This document shows, in pieces, positions 1 to 10,879 of a stretch of 64,000 bases of DNA. The notes under the pieces are model-generated. The model had not been told where the DNA came from and ran no database searches. It saw nothing but the letters and a program-made list of their open reading frames with translations. Numbering within the stretch: the stretch's first letter is position 1; every line of letters starts with the position of its first letter. A program made the position numbers and the translations under genes. Source of the DNA: Merluccius polli (taxonomy: Eukaryota > Chordata > Actinopteri > Gadiformes > Merlucciidae); the NCBI GenBank assembly GCA_030340625.1, contig JAOPHQ010005514.1, forward strand, positions 1 through 64,000, written 5' to 3'.

Positions 1-251
1 AACACTTCCACCTCCTCCAACCAATCATCTGGGCCATGGTATAACTAGTGATAAAATTCAGTATACCGGTCCAGTCTGGTGTTTGGCATTAATATCGAAC
101 CGGTTGTAATTTTTTTTACACAACAAAAGCGTAAAGTAACATCGCTGATGCTTTGAAATGTTTTGAGTTTAGCAAAACGAAATGTCTAGAAAAAGAAATA
201 AGATCGTGTGGATTGTATGTGGAGTGTTTGTTGTTGATAGCTGGTTTACAG

Positions 252-589
252 TAGAGGTGCGCGGATGGCGGTTACAGCCGCGGACTCCGCGGTTAAACCG
301 CGGATCGGGCGGATGACCTTACGAAAAATAATATTTTAATTAAATTCGGGCGGGTGGCGGTTGAACCAATCAAATGAAAAGATATATATAAGTTACATTG
401 TTAAATATTGTTACTTGCATCCGATAAAAACGAGCACACTTTTTTTTCTCGCGTCAGCAGCGCCCGCGGATGGCGGGCGGGTGCGGTTTTGAAATTGGTC
501 AAAAAACGTTGGTGCGGATGGATGGCGGACGGATGATGAGTTTTGTGATGCGGTTGCGGATACAATAATAGCCCATCCGCGCACCTCTA
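252..589. mobile_element. hAT-type MITE with perfect 8-bp target duplication
   Basis: Perfect 17-bp terminal inverted repeats start TAGAGGTGCGCGGATGG at 252-268 and are mirrored at 573-589. The exact 8-bp duplication GTTTACAG flanks the element at 244-251 and 590-597. The interior has subterminal GCGGATGGCGG-like motifs near both ends and no coding potential. An 8-bp duplication with short terminal repeats is the hAT signature, so this is a 338-bp non-autonomous hAT inserted in pold3 intron 5. Confidence 0.88.
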
Positions 590-650
590 GTTTACAGCTA
601 CAGAGTCAGGCCAGGTGATGGATGCCATGGCCATGGATCTAACCATAAAC

Positions 651-1055
651 TAGTCTGGCTTACCAGATGTAGGTTGTTGGTATAAGCCAGCACAAGCCTG
701 CCATTGTGCGACTGAAATAGTTGCCCAATGGCAGGCTCTGGGCGGGCTTATACCTCCCCCTTCCGCCATCTGCGTGTTACCGTTTTCAAAGTCCCCCTTG
801 CTACATGAAATAACAACAACAACCTCCAAGCTAGCAAGCTACTAACCCTTGCAAGTTGCAAATGTGCAAATGTTCCACCAAAGCAAGTCCCCCCCCCCCC
901 AGGACACTATTTTGCAAGGACACCATTGCTCCATCCTGGGCTTAGCGCCGTCCAAGACGATTGTGCTTGGTTAAAGAAATACAAACAAGACGGAGCGTTT
1001 TTTTTAACAAACTACTAAAACAAAGTGTGGACATAGGTCTGGCTCTGCGAGACTA
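651..1055. mobile_element. MITE, TAGTCT ends, 9-bp target duplication
   Basis: The left end reads TAGTCTGGCTTACCAGATG and the right end, on the reverse strand, TAGTCTCGCAGAGCCAGAC, so the termini are imperfect inverted repeats. Flanks ACCATAAAC (642-650) and ACCATAGAC (1056-1064) form a 9-bp duplication with one mismatch. The interior near 950-1010 resembles a motif common in fish MITEs. A 9-bp duplication would fit Mutator-like elements; the superfamily is inferred. The element at 9597-10126 has related ends and the same duplication length. Confidence 0.65.
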
Positions 1056-1064
1056 ACCATAGAC

Positions 1065-1992
1065 TAACCAATAGAACGCACATCTAACCCCCGTTAAACT
1101 TTGAACGCTCGCTTAAATCACACGCACTCGCTACGCACTGCCTTATTCCTTAGAGGAGCTACACTTATAACAGAGGATATCAAAGGGATAGTGTTCTTGA
1201 TACGTCTGCATTTTATCAATTGACCAAGGCGTTGTTTTGCAGGCTGATGATTCTAGTGTCGATTGTCTCTGACCAATTTGTCGCCTGCAGTGTTTTCACG
1301 TAACCTCTTCTCGTCACCTTTTCGTCTCAGCCCGCTTGGAACCTCGATAGAGGTGATAAGAAAAATACTAGGTACCAGGTACTGTCCACAACTTTTCCTA
1401 ATGGAAAACCAATCTAAGCGAGTCGAGGCGATACCATGCAGTGGAAAATGGCATAAGCCGATAGGTCTTTCCTTCAATGTGTCACCCATCTGTACATTGT
1501 ATCATGACTAGAGGAGACGAGAGCTTGGTAAAAATAATCGATTCGTATTGAATCGTTTAACCAGTAGAATAAGAGTAGATAACAATTTTGCTTGTTGTCA
1601 AGTTCCCTACCCTAGCATCATTTCGCATTGTATGGAGGCCCCAAATGACCAAACGACTCTTCATGAACAATGGTCTCAAGCAGATGTTTAGGCACATTTG
1701 GATTCAGAAACAAAACGAGAAAAAATGTACTCAGTAAAAGTCATACTGTCCGTAAGCTTTGTGATTCTGTATTAAAATACTGCAGTAATACTGTAGTGGT
1801 GTTGTCGCGGTTCCCGGTGTTATACGATGTTGGATGCGCCACCAATGGAATTTTGTTCATACCGTCCCCACCGTCATTAATAATTTTTAGGGACATTAGC
1901 ATACAACACAAATTACAACAGGCAGGGATTACGCACAATTTCAGTCACGTATGTTTAGAAATATTGTTTTCATGTATGTCATGCAAGTATTA
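1065..1992. other. pold3 intronic stretch with no supported feature
   Basis: AT-rich non-coding sequence. Short open frames on both strands resemble no family I recognise and have no splice context. Poly-T and poly-A runs are short. I see no exon 6 of pold3 here. Confidence 0.5.
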
Positions 1993-2047
1993 AATCGATA
2001 ACGAATCGTGACCCAAAGTAGCGAAATCGAATCGAATCGTGAGATCC
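1993..2047. mobile_element. right end of a hAT-like element
   Basis: The sequence runs through repeated CGAATCG motifs to a terminus reading, on the reverse strand, TTAGGGCTGGGTATTGGC. That is a common terminal motif of fish hAT elements. A similar CGATTCG-rich patch sits near 1537-1558, but I could not find the matching left terminal repeat, so the element is truncated or rearranged. Confidence 0.4.
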
Positions 2048-2161
2048 TTGCCAATACCCAGCCCTAATAGCAAGGTGGTAACACGCCATCTTCTCAAATA
2101 TTAGTTTGCAGGAATAAAACCAGGTTCTTCAATAAACTCATTGGTATTTGAAAAGGACCTT

Positions 2162-2310
2162 AAAAAAAAAAAAAAAAAAAAAGGTAAACCGATACAAGCA
2201 AGGTAGTCTGTTTTGCACTGCAGTGTTCCCATGAAGAACAATAGCTTGTGGCCACAGCTGGACTATTTTGACGCACACAGACAGACAGACAGACAGACAG
2301 GAGGGCAGAC
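2162..2310. repeat. A21 tract and (CAGA)n microsatellite
   Basis: There are 21 consecutive A at 2162-2182 and a short CAGA/GACAGGAGG run at about 2277-2325. The run lies just 3' of the pold3 exon 5 donor on the minus strand. Confidence 0.85.
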
Positions 2311-2349
2311 AGGAGGGCAGAGGCTGACAGTGTGAGGAGACACATGTAC

Positions 2350-3313
2350 CTGCTGCAGCTGTTCAGGTTGTCTTTGACTGCGTCGTAGTCCACGCTGTAG
2401 AGAGGACCGCTGTCCTTCAGGGCGGCCTTCTGGACGCTGTACACATGGACACTGACCGTCAAGCTCATCTTGGACTTGAAATCTTGAAGAAGGGGCGAAG
2501 AAAAGAAAATGTCATTCAAATTAAATTGGGCGACTGGTTCCAGTAGTAGCTCCCAGTAGGAGCAGCCTACTGGCAGCTCATTTGTGTGGAGCCAGCGGTC
2601 CTAGTGTCAGGTGGCTCATTAACTCACCCTCCAACTGCTCCTCTCTGACAACCGAGACCTTGTGGCTCTGGAGGAGCAGGACAACACATCGATCAGCACA
2701 GTGCCACAACAGCAGAGAGACAGCTACCAACATCCAAACACAAGCCAGAAAATAGTCACTATTGTTGGTTCACTCTCTTACCGTGTTTCCATTCTCAACC
2801 AATTTGCCCGTCACAAGGTATGTAGCGTGGAGCGGAGCTGAGCTTTCTTTCCTCTTGTGGTCCAGGTAATGGAAGAGCATCCTACAATGAATGTGCATTT
2901 TTAGAAAACAGTTTTCCAGTATAATTTGGTGTAATAACCCAATCTGAATGGATATCACCAAAGGCTGAAACCGCATGCGAATATGAATGCGACTTACTGT
3001 TTTGCTGTATTGACATGGACACCGAGGGTGAGACTAAGCCATTTATAGGTCACCTTAAAGTTAAACAAAACAGGTTGTCATTCATTCATACCGATCAGTG
3101 ACATCACAATGCACAACTCATTTAGCTACTGAAGCTCCTCGCTTCAGCATCCCACAATGTGTTGACTGCTGTGTCAGTAATGTCAGTAAACGTGACTGTC
3201 ATTATGATTGCTTACAGCACTCTGTCGGACTTATCGCTACTTAAATGCTGACTTACTATCTTGTTGTGATCGTTGACATACTCGTCGATGTTATCGAGAT
3301 AAAGCTCATCCAT
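2350..3313 (-). CDS. pold3: DNA polymerase delta subunit 3, exons 1-5 (partial, 5' end of gene)
   Basis: This is the amino-terminal part of the p66/POLD3 accessory subunit, which links Pol delta to PCNA in nuclear DNA replication and repair. Exons on the minus strand: 3313-3257 (starts MDELYLDNIDEYVNDHN), 3053-2998 (TYKWLSLTLGVHVN), 2881-2782 (MLFHYLDHKRKESSAPLH), 2667-2628 (SHKVSVVREEQLE) and 2482-2350 (VSVHVYSVQKAALKDSGPLY). Every junction has GT/AG ends. The phases agree across all five: 57, 56, 100, 40 and 133 bp. The encoded order matches the conserved winged-helix-like N-terminal region that binds the catalytic-complex B subunit. About 129 residues are present, against roughly 450-470 in the whole protein. 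The middle region and the C-terminal PCNA-binding motif are not here. No further exon is visible between 1 and 2349, so intron 5 probably extends past the left edge. Confidence 0.94.
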
Positions 3314-3359
3314 TGTTTGTGAGGTCAGCAACTGCTCTGCTAACTTCTTGCTGTGATAA

Positions 3360-3440
3360 TCGCGCAGCGCGGGAACCCAAGTCATTATTTACTTCCTACT
3401 CTGCGTCACGTGTGCAGCTGATCCTTTCCTTTCCACGTGC
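3360..3440 (-). promoter_or_regulatory. likely pold3 promoter: E2F-type site and two E-boxes
   Basis: Upstream of the pold3 ATG (3313) lies GCGCGGGAA at 3367-3375, which reads TTCCCGCGC on the gene strand and matches the E2F consensus. Two CACGTG E-boxes follow at 3407-3412 and 3434-3439. E2F control is expected for an S-phase replication gene. Function is inferred from motif and position only; no TATA box is evident. Confidence 0.45.
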
Positions 3441-3559
3441 GCCACAGTGCCCTCTAAAGGTAACAACGAGCTATAGCCACAGCAAGAAAATCCAGTGGTT
3501 CAGACAGTTTTTCGGCCCAGGCCAGGAGACCCACCAAATATCGTGTGCAATAAATTAGG

Positions 3560-3771
3560 CAATACATTGTCATTGCCCTATTTAAAAAAGTGAGATAATT
3601 AACATTAATTAATAATTAATTTACCATAGTTAACATTTCGCTATGTTCATGTTGTTATAATCAATACAGTAGCCTCTTTTATTTCTTCAAACATAGCCTA
3701 CTATCGATCAAATGACAGACATTTCAGATAAAAAGAAAGTTTATTGTGGCCATCCCACTTGGACCCCCCCC

Positions 3772-3806
<35 letters not shown>

Positions 3807-4677
3807 TCATAAACACTAAACACTAGCAAAGTAGTCAACTCATGCATATGGAAAAAAACTAAATGCAAATCAAGGCTGCTACTGATAAAAACATCTAATC
3901 CTAAATGCACAACTGGGTCTTACCAGAAATAGCATCTATAATTACTACTACAGTGTCAGTGGACAGGCTTATATTAACTACACTACATAACAAGTCCATC
4001 AGTGTGCCAGATAGACAATATAAACTGCAACAACAAAATAAAGATAAAATAAGATTTAATATTATATATATCTAAATTATTGTTCTTACAAACATAGGTA
4101 TAACACAATCCAATACACAAACCTGTGTATTAATAGAAATGAAATATGATCAGAATCACAAACAAACTCAACATTGTATTTTATTATGATTGGCATCTAA
4201 AAAAAAGGCATTCCTTCATTAAAATGTTGAACCTTGGCTGCGCCATGCTCTCAAATAGCACAATTCTCTGGAATTGGCTTATTGTTTTCTTTACAACTAC
4301 AATGTTATTGTAGAGGAGACTACTTTGACTTTTCATTTGAAAAGAAAATATTCTATTGAAATTCACTTCTATGATGATCTGTATTGCTGTATTGCTTAGC
4401 TAGGAGCTCCACTAGACTAGACTTTACTGGTTTATCGATGAATCTGAAGCAGGCTATCATATCCCCGGGTTCAAAAGTTCACAGGCCTCGCTCTGTGGTC
4501 TGCGGCAGCTTATGCAGAGTATTGTGTTGGGGAGCGAGTGGAGAGCTTTCTCAGGTGACTCTCTGGCTGGCCGTTAAGGCTGAATAGAGGCTCCGCTCTT
4601 GGAAGTTTCCACTGATGTAAGCGATAGTCCTCTCTTCTGTCCTCCGGTTTGGCCACAATAAAGGAGACCTGGCTGGC
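3560..4677. repeat. AT-rich upstream region with (CA)n at 3768-3804
   Basis: A C-run followed by about 18 CA units occupies 3766-3804. The rest is AT-rich, without splice-flanked exons or recognisable element ends. Confidence 0.7.
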
Positions 4678-4717
4678 AGAGGAGGAGGAGGAGGAGGAGG
4701 AGGAGGAGGAGGAGGAG
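4678..4717. repeat. (GGA)n microsatellite
   Basis: About 13 GGA/GAG units in tandem. The poly-Pro and poly-Ser frames across it on the minus strand are translation artefacts. From 4720 to 5420 I see pyrimidine-rich and AT-rich sequence with no supported gene. Confidence 0.9.
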
Positions 4718-5423
4718 CAAACTGTCTTGGCGCTGACAGAAAAGGACACCGTGAGGAGGTGTAGTTCTTTGTCAGCCCTGACACACACACACCATTGAGA
4801 TTAAACATCACCAACTGACTGGGTGCTGAAACAACACACCTCTGCTTCCCTGCTACCGTTTTCTCTCCAAACCTGTAATGAGGTCTTCCTGAACAAACAC
4901 AGATAAGCAATGCTATTTCTTTTGATCTTTTCACCGTACATCTCTCTGTTACTGTCCTGTCTCCTTTTTCGTCCTTTTCTTTTTCTTCCATCTTTCGCTT
5001 TGTGTTTACTGTATATCTCGCCTCTCTCCCTCCCTCTCCCTGCCCACAGTTTAATCAAAGTCTTAGATATTGCCTGCCCTGCAGTCATTCTGGATCTACA
5101 GAGCAAGTCACATCTCAACGGGGTCAAATGACAGGTTCACAGGAGACAGATGAAAAGGTAACTTTATGGGACATTGTGATATTTCAGCAGCAACAATAGA
5201 TTTTAACAAAATAGATCTGTCTGTCTTATTTTCCCTTTTGGAAAATGACAAGCAAAGCATTAATAATTGCTCCCCTTTTCAGACATTGATAACAGTAAAC
5301 AAACCAATGGGTTAAATTGATCTTGCCCTGTACATTGGATCACAACTGATTTGCAATTCACAAATACATTACATTTCCTCAATAAATCCCCAACATCAAC
5401 ATCACTAGTGACACACGTCTGCT

Positions 5424-5584
5424 TCCTAATACCATTACAAGTGTTTCTTCCTAATACCATTACAGGTGTTTCGTCCTAATACCATTACAAGTGTTTCTTC
5501 CTAATAACATTACAATTGTTACTTCCTACCATTACAATAGTTTCTTCCTAATACCATTACAAGAGTTTTTTTCCTAATACCATT
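5424..5584. repeat. 25-bp tandem repeat, left part of a split array
   Basis: Six to seven diverged copies of a unit like CCTAATACCATTACAAGTGT. The array stops at 5584, where the LTR begins, and resumes beyond the far LTR at 27165. The retrovirus therefore inserted into a pre-existing array. Confidence 0.85.
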
Positions 5585-6030
5585 TGTTGTGATCTTTTTC
5601 TCGTCCTAATAGATAGATGACTTGGATGGAGTCATCTATCTTTTCTCGAACCCTGGAAGCTTACGGACGTCCCGGAAACTAAGTGAGCCGAGACAGTGGG
5701 TACTGTTTGAAATCACAATACTTCTGAATTATTCAGGTCATTGGCACATATTTATACAGTATCAAAAACAAGTTGTATGCGGCCCGTCAAGACCAGACCC
5801 TGTTGAGAATCACATGCTCAGCACCCCCAAGAGTATTTGAAAAAGCAGAACAATGTCACTGAGTAATGGATGAAGCAGGTACAAGGCCTACACAAGAGGT
5901 ACAAGTTTATACAGTAGTTCACATTTACTGTGTGGGTGAAGGGACATTACACCTTGGGCTGGAGAAACCTTACAGGCGTCTGAAGGATAACAGATAAGGT
6001 GGTCGCTCTGCCCTCACACATTTAGTCTCA
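5585..6030 (-). repeat. 3' LTR of the endogenous retrovirus
   Basis: This 446-bp unit is closely similar to 26754-27164 along its length. Shared blocks include GGATGGAGTCATCTATCTTT, GGAAGCTTACGGACGTCC and AAGGTGGTCGCTCTGCCCTC. It starts TGTTG and ends TCA in plus orientation. Relative to the right copy it carries an insertion around 5838-5870 and point differences, so the insertion is not recent. Confidence 0.8.
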
Positions 6031-6838
6031 ACATGAAGAATTGGTACACAGTGAAGTGGACAGTAACCAACACACAAATATAATAAAGAATAATACCAAG
6101 TTCATATTGACATACCATACACAACTCCTAACAGTTGGCCTCTTTTATTCTAAAAGAATAACAAAACAGACAGGAGTTATGAATAATACTTTTTCGTATA
6201 TAAGCCTTAGCGCCAAAGAATATCGTTTCAAGATATGCAGCATCATAGCAGAATTTGATCATTGTACAATTCCCCCACAATTGCCCTCTTTGGTAACCAT
6301 ACCTCCAAGAGCAGGGATTGTACTTCCTATAGTTTAAGACCTGAGGGAGACTAAAAAGGAATGAAAACAATAAACACGCAATGAGCATTTACCAGTACAG
6401 TAAGTACGCTATGTCACATAAGCAATTGTCCCCTCCTGGAGCCTTATACATGTACCGTAAAACAACTTAAGCATATGAGTAGGTGCCTTTTTGATTTAAT
6501 CTAAAAGAGGATCCCTAAAATTAACATACTGGCATCGCTTCTTCAGTAGGCACATAAACTTCAAACAATATTTTTCAATCTCTCTAATATTCGTGATAAT
6601 GTTTTTATTTTATTTATTTTTCGAACTTCTGACATTTACTTCGCCTCCAAGAATTCCAAATGGAGGCCAACAACGTGCGAGCCCGTGCCCGGTAGTTGGT
6701 CACCTGTCTGGTTAATAATGGATGGGTAGAAAACAACATATCACCACAATCTAATTCAACAGTGAGTGTTGAGGACCCACAGGAACATCTTTAGCATTGT
6801 AGACCCCAGCCGTGTTTGTGTCATTCATGTAATCATTC
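6031..6838. other. retroviral 3' region between env remnant and LTR
   Basis: AT-rich sequence lies between the env stop codon and the 3' LTR. I see no intact reading frame and no strong polypurine tract. It is probably 3' untranslated proviral sequence. Confidence 0.4.
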
Positions 6839-6840
6839 AT

Positions 6841-7320
6841 TTACCCAGACTCTGGAGGACCTCCCAATTTGTTGTCCCATTGGTCTACTTCCCATGCATC
6901 CAATATCTCATTATCATCGTTACCCCATGATGGTACCGGGTACAGACCGGAAACTGGGGTAAACTGTGAAATCTCCAGGTCCACTGCGGTGATGTTGATG
7001 ACTCCATCGGCCGCCTGTTTCCAACAGATCTTACACAGACACACTAGGATCATACAAAAAATATATATTACTAGCATACCCCCCAGTATACACTTGGTCT
7101 GGGAGGTGCCCCATGTCCCAAACATAGAGTTAAGACGACTGAAGGGATCCATGTGTATGTTGACAAATCCAACAATGTGATAGATTCTGTTTCATTGCAA
7201 ATTGTGTCATCATGTTTAAGGCTATGTAAGAATTATCTATAGCTGCTCCTTGGTCTCGTGTCTTGTGAGAAGTGTCAGTGTTGCTATATGCATCTGAGGA
7301 TCCTGTCTCATTATACATAG
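6841..7320 (-). pseudogene. retroviral env remnant (C-terminal transmembrane part)
   Basis: The frame at 7152-6841 reads through a hydrophobic segment (CILGGMLVIYIFCMILVCL, residues about 22-40). A Cys-rich juxtamembrane stretch and a roughly 60-residue polar tail ending in a stop follow, as in a retroviral TM subunit with cytoplasmic tail. The adjacent frame (7318-7130) holds an N-glycosylation-type NLS next to CWIC, reminiscent of the surface-subunit CWLC motif. The two lie in different frames, so a frameshift or deletion separates them. Position just upstream of the 3' LTR supports env. No intact fusion region is seen. The upstream part is cut off by the LINE at about 7430. Confidence 0.55.
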
Positions 7321-8685
7321 AGAGATTAGCATTCTGTGTATGTACTATAGTTTCTAAATACTCCTGCTCTAACCAGACGAAGGGGAACTACCATTAGAAC
7401 GGATATTATTCGATCGATTCGATTCTCGATTATATGATCGGGTAGGTAGGTTGCCATATATGTCAAATTCAAACTCATTAGCTCTGTAACTCTGTCAATT
7501 ACTAAAGCTAAACAGTTTGAGGTTTTGGTCATTAAAGTGGGTGTATCAAAGCATTCTCCCCCGTCTGCCTCAAGGACCTCAGATTGTTTTAAAGAATTGT
7601 GTGACTCCTTAAACCTTGTGCAACTCATTAATGCACCAACAAGGCCAAATCCTAAAGCACAAAATAAATCTACCCTGCTTGATTTAATTATAACGAATAC
7701 ATCTTACAAATACACCTCAACTGGCATATTTTGCAATGATATCAGTGATCATTGTGCAATTGCTTGTGTCAGGAGCACAACAATCCCCAAGGTAAAACCC
7801 TGTTTCATTTTTAAAACATATTTTAAAGCCTTGAAGAGCAGGCTTTCCTGCATGATTTGTACTATAGTGATATTAGCAGAGTTACTCTGATTCCAGATGT
7901 TGAACTGGCATGGGAATAATTTCACTTAATTTTCCTGTCTATCTCTAATAGACATGTTTCCATTAAGAAGTTTAGGATCAGTGGTAGGGACAATCCCTGG
8001 TTCTCATTAGCTCTTTCAGAGCTAATTTGTTTGAGAAATACATCTTGGGCCCAAGCTAGATTCTCAAACTCCTCTGCTGATTGGACTACATTTAGAGCCC
8101 TAAGGAACACGTGCACCTTAATTATCAGAAATTCCAAATCTGAGTTTTATTTAAAGTCAGTTACAGAGAACCTAATTAATCCCTCAAAATTCTGGAAATG
8201 TATGAAATCCTTGTCAGGTACACACGTTGCTTCATACCTCCCTGAACACATTCTGGTTGGCTCAGAAGAAATAAAGGACAAAGCTGCCATGGTCAGTCAG
8301 TTTAACAAGCACTTTATCCATGCTGGGTTTGTATTTGACAGCTCAAATGTAAATACATCTTTCCCATGTTCTGCCCCTACTGCAACTGATGAAAATCTGG
8401 ATTTATTTGATTTTAAACCTTCAGCAACTTCAGTTGCTCAAGTTTGTAAAGCTCTGAGAGACATTGACCACAAAAAGTCAGCAGGTCCAGACAATCTGGA
8501 TACTTATCTCTTAAAGGTGGCAGCAGATATTATTGCTGAGTCCATTACTCAATTTTTCAATTTAAGTCTTCTGTCCAACCCAATACCCAAAACTTGGAAA
8601 GCTGCCTATGTTCTCCCCTTAAAGGTAGAGATCCCTCAGAGTTGAACAACTACCATCCGAATTCCAAACTCTTAGTCCTGGCTAA

Positions 8686-9588
8686 CTGTACGTTCACACC
8701 AAAAGCGTCTTGCACTGCAAAGACGCTTTGACGCTCAAAAAGATTCGCTGCGAATATTTTTGTTCGCTTTTGACGCTCAAGACGCTCAATGACGTACAAT
8801 TAAATTATACAGACGCATTTAAAGGAGCCGTATGCTTTTAGACAGCCATATCAAAGAGTTAACTCCCACACACTTTGGCCATATATTGCAGAGACGGGTT
8901 TGCTTGTTGGATAAACGATAGTCGCACATCCCTCGTAACTACGCCGTGAAGGTGAACCCTCCCGGACTCCGCTATTAACATGAACCGCTCCGCCGGAGGA
9001 GCCGCACGTCCACACGCACCGGACACCACAATACAAACACACATGTTTTACATTTGATTGCTTTTAAATAAAGTTGTGTGCAGTTATACGGTAAATACGA
9101 TTAAGTGTCCAATGTCTCCTACCTGGTCCAGAACCGCTTGGTCCATGCCGTTAATGGGCGGCCCGCTTCGTGCGTGTGTTTGTAAAAATGATATTTAAGC
9201 TGATTATTACGGTATTGTCTCTGAAATAAAAAAGACTTGGATCGTACAACACCGGGTGCCCCGCCACAGCCGCGATTATCTTTTCCGTCTACATTTTACA
9301 GTAGGAACCAACAAAGTCCAGTAGGAACCAAAGTGCCGGTGTTCCCCGGGACCCACCCAAACGGAGAGCGTCTACATTCAGATTGGCTGTCAGTTTTTGC
9401 CGCTGAAACGCGTCATAGTCATTTGCATAAAGTTAAACTGTCTTCAACTTTTTTTTGACGCTCTGGACGCTCAACTTTTGACGCTGGAAGCGTTGGACGC
9501 TTGTGACGCTTTGGACGCTCTTGCCCATAGAAAGTGAATGACTTCCGGCGTCTTTGCAGCGCAAGACGCTTTTGGTGTGAACGTACAG
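8686..9588. mobile_element. PIF/Harbinger-type MITE with TAA target duplication
   Basis: Terminal inverted repeats of about 40 bp begin CTGTACGTTCACACCAAAAG (8686) and are mirrored at 9549-9588. The 3-bp duplication TAA flanks both ends (8683-8685, 9589-9591), as expected for PIF/Harbinger (TWA). Both subterminal regions are packed with GACGCT/AGCGTC hexamers (8709-8800 and 9459-9560), probably transposase-binding sites. The interior has no coding sequence. The superfamily is inferred from the duplication. It interrupts the LINE. Confidence 0.75.
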
Positions 9589-9596
9589 TAAGATCA

Positions 9597-10126
9597 TAGC
9601 CTAGAACTCTAGACACCGCCTAGCGGCAGCAAATTTATTTGGCAGCTATGTAGGTCTAGCAAAGCTCCGTCCGCTTTTTGGTGCTGGAAACACCAACGAT
9701 GTCTTGTATGTCTGACCAATCACAGCGTGAGGGGCGGAGTCGAAAGCCGGGCTACCATGACGACAGAGTTGCGACGGTTCCGTGTTAGGTAAACAATGGC
9801 TGCTGCTGCTGGCGAACGGCTGTCTTTCGACTCGGCTTTGGCCGCGACTCTTCAAGACTTGAAGTTAACATTTTATTTGAGAAAAGAACAAAGAACGGCA
9901 CTGAAGTCTTTCCTCGAAAATAAATATGTATTCGGAGTTTTGATTAATTACGTAATCAGAGCCGTCGCTCTGACTACGTCACCTTCTTCGTTGCTCTGAT
10001 TGGTTGTAGCGCTATCCTATTGCGTGCAGAGGGAACTTGAAAGACAACCGTTTATCCCGCCCACACTGCCAATGCAGCTGAGCCAGACCTTACATCTTTC
10101 TGATGTAGGTCTGGCTTGCCAGGCTA
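9597..10126. mobile_element. MITE, TAGCCT ends, 9-bp target duplication, carrying a helicase exon
   Basis: It starts TAGCCTAGAACTCTAGAC and ends, on the reverse strand, TAGCCTGGCAAGCCAGACC. GTAAGATCA flanks it exactly (9588-9596, 10127-10135). The left copy of that duplication includes the last base of the older MITE, so this insertion came second, at the junction. A 530-bp non-autonomous derivative related in ends and duplication length to 651-1055. Confidence 0.7.
9796..9945 (+). pseudogene. first-exon fragment resembling a RecQ-like helicase
   Basis: An ATG-initiated frame gives about 49 residues ending ...LRKEQRTALKSFLENKYVFG, which resembles the lead-in to the Walker A motif of RecQ-type DEAD/H helicases (EQ..AL..FL....VFGVLPTG). 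After VFGVL the frame becomes unrelated, so the Walker A lysine is absent. It lies inside the MITE at 9597-10126, suggesting an autonomous parent that encoded, or captured, a RecQ-like helicase. The homology is judged by eye. Confidence 0.45.
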
Positions 10127-10606
10127 GTAAGATCATTGAATCTGAGGTAAATTTACAGTTAAAACAGTTTTTACTTGATAATAACATTTTAAGTGATTCT
10201 CAATCTAGTTTTAGAACTGACCACAGTAACATTGCTGCTGCTATGGTTGTGACAAATGATCTCATTGGTGCCTTGGACAGAAAACAGCATTGCACTGCCT
10301 TATTTGTGGATCTATCTAAGGTGTTTGACTCAGTTGATCACAAATTGCTGCTGAACAAACTTGGGAATGCTGGTTTCGGTCCTAAGGTTGTTAAACGGTT
10401 CAGAAATTATTTTGTAGATCGAACTCAGTGTGTCTATGCTGAGGGCCACAAATCAGATTTTCTTGAGATAATTAAAGGGTTAGGGTTAGGTCCCCCAGGG
10501 TTCCATTTTGGGACCTATTTTCTTTTCTATTTTTATTAATGATTTGGGTCATGACATTCAAGCAAAATACACTTCTATGCTAATAACACTGTCATTTATA
10601 CGCATT

Positions 10607-10868
10607 CCCAGGGGTGGATCTAGAAAAAAATTCATGGGGTGGCAAGAGGATGCCAGGAGATTTTGAGGGGTGGCACCCTGTGGCAGAAGTATATACAGCA
10701 GGGGTCAGCAGGGGGGGGGGGCGCACGCGATCGTAACCCACCCCGGACCTACAACCAACGGGGGCGGGGTGCGTGCGATTGTAACCCACCCCGGCGCTGC
10801 CAACTGGGGTGGCAGCTGGGGTGGCAAGGCTGCCACCCCATGCCACCCCGGTATAGTACAGGCGGTGC
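10607..10868. mobile_element. GC-rich hAT-like MITE fragment
   Basis: It begins CCAGGGGTGGATCTAG, a common terminus of fish hAT MITEs, and continues with GGGGTGGCA motifs. Poly-G and the unit CGCACGCGATCGTAACCCACC follow, the latter twice (near 10720 and 10765). The right end is not a clean inverted repeat of the left, so it is truncated. It sits between the LINE and retroviral sequence that resumes at about 10880. Confidence 0.45.
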
Positions 10869-10879
10869 AAGAGCTTCAG

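Larger units (their letters stand above)
7430..10606 (+). mobile_element. L2/CR1-like LINE fragment, split by two MITEs
   Basis: The coding parts at about 7451-8682 and 10136-10606 form one degraded pol. The first part holds the end of an endonuclease domain (STLLDLIITN near 7671 and SDHCAI near 7746) and the linker to RT, including KSAGPDNLDTYLLK. The second resumes at KIIESEVNLQ and includes the RT block LFVDLSKVFDSVDHKLL near 10301-10350. LINE sequence joins exactly at GGCTA/AGATCAT once the two MITEs are set aside. A frameshift lies near 10490. The RT catalytic YADD is YANN (10572-10590 region), removing both aspartates, so the copy is dead. It lies antisense within the retrovirus. Confidence 0.75.

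Noticed and set aside
1253..1993. Possible pold3 exon 6 or other exons in intron 5
   Set aside because: No frame matches the Ser/Lys-rich central region expected for POLD3, and no paired splice sites were found.
4510..4991. Poly-Pro/poly-Ser ORFs upstream of pold3
   Set aside because: They cross the GGA microsatellite in different frames; there is no evidence of exons.
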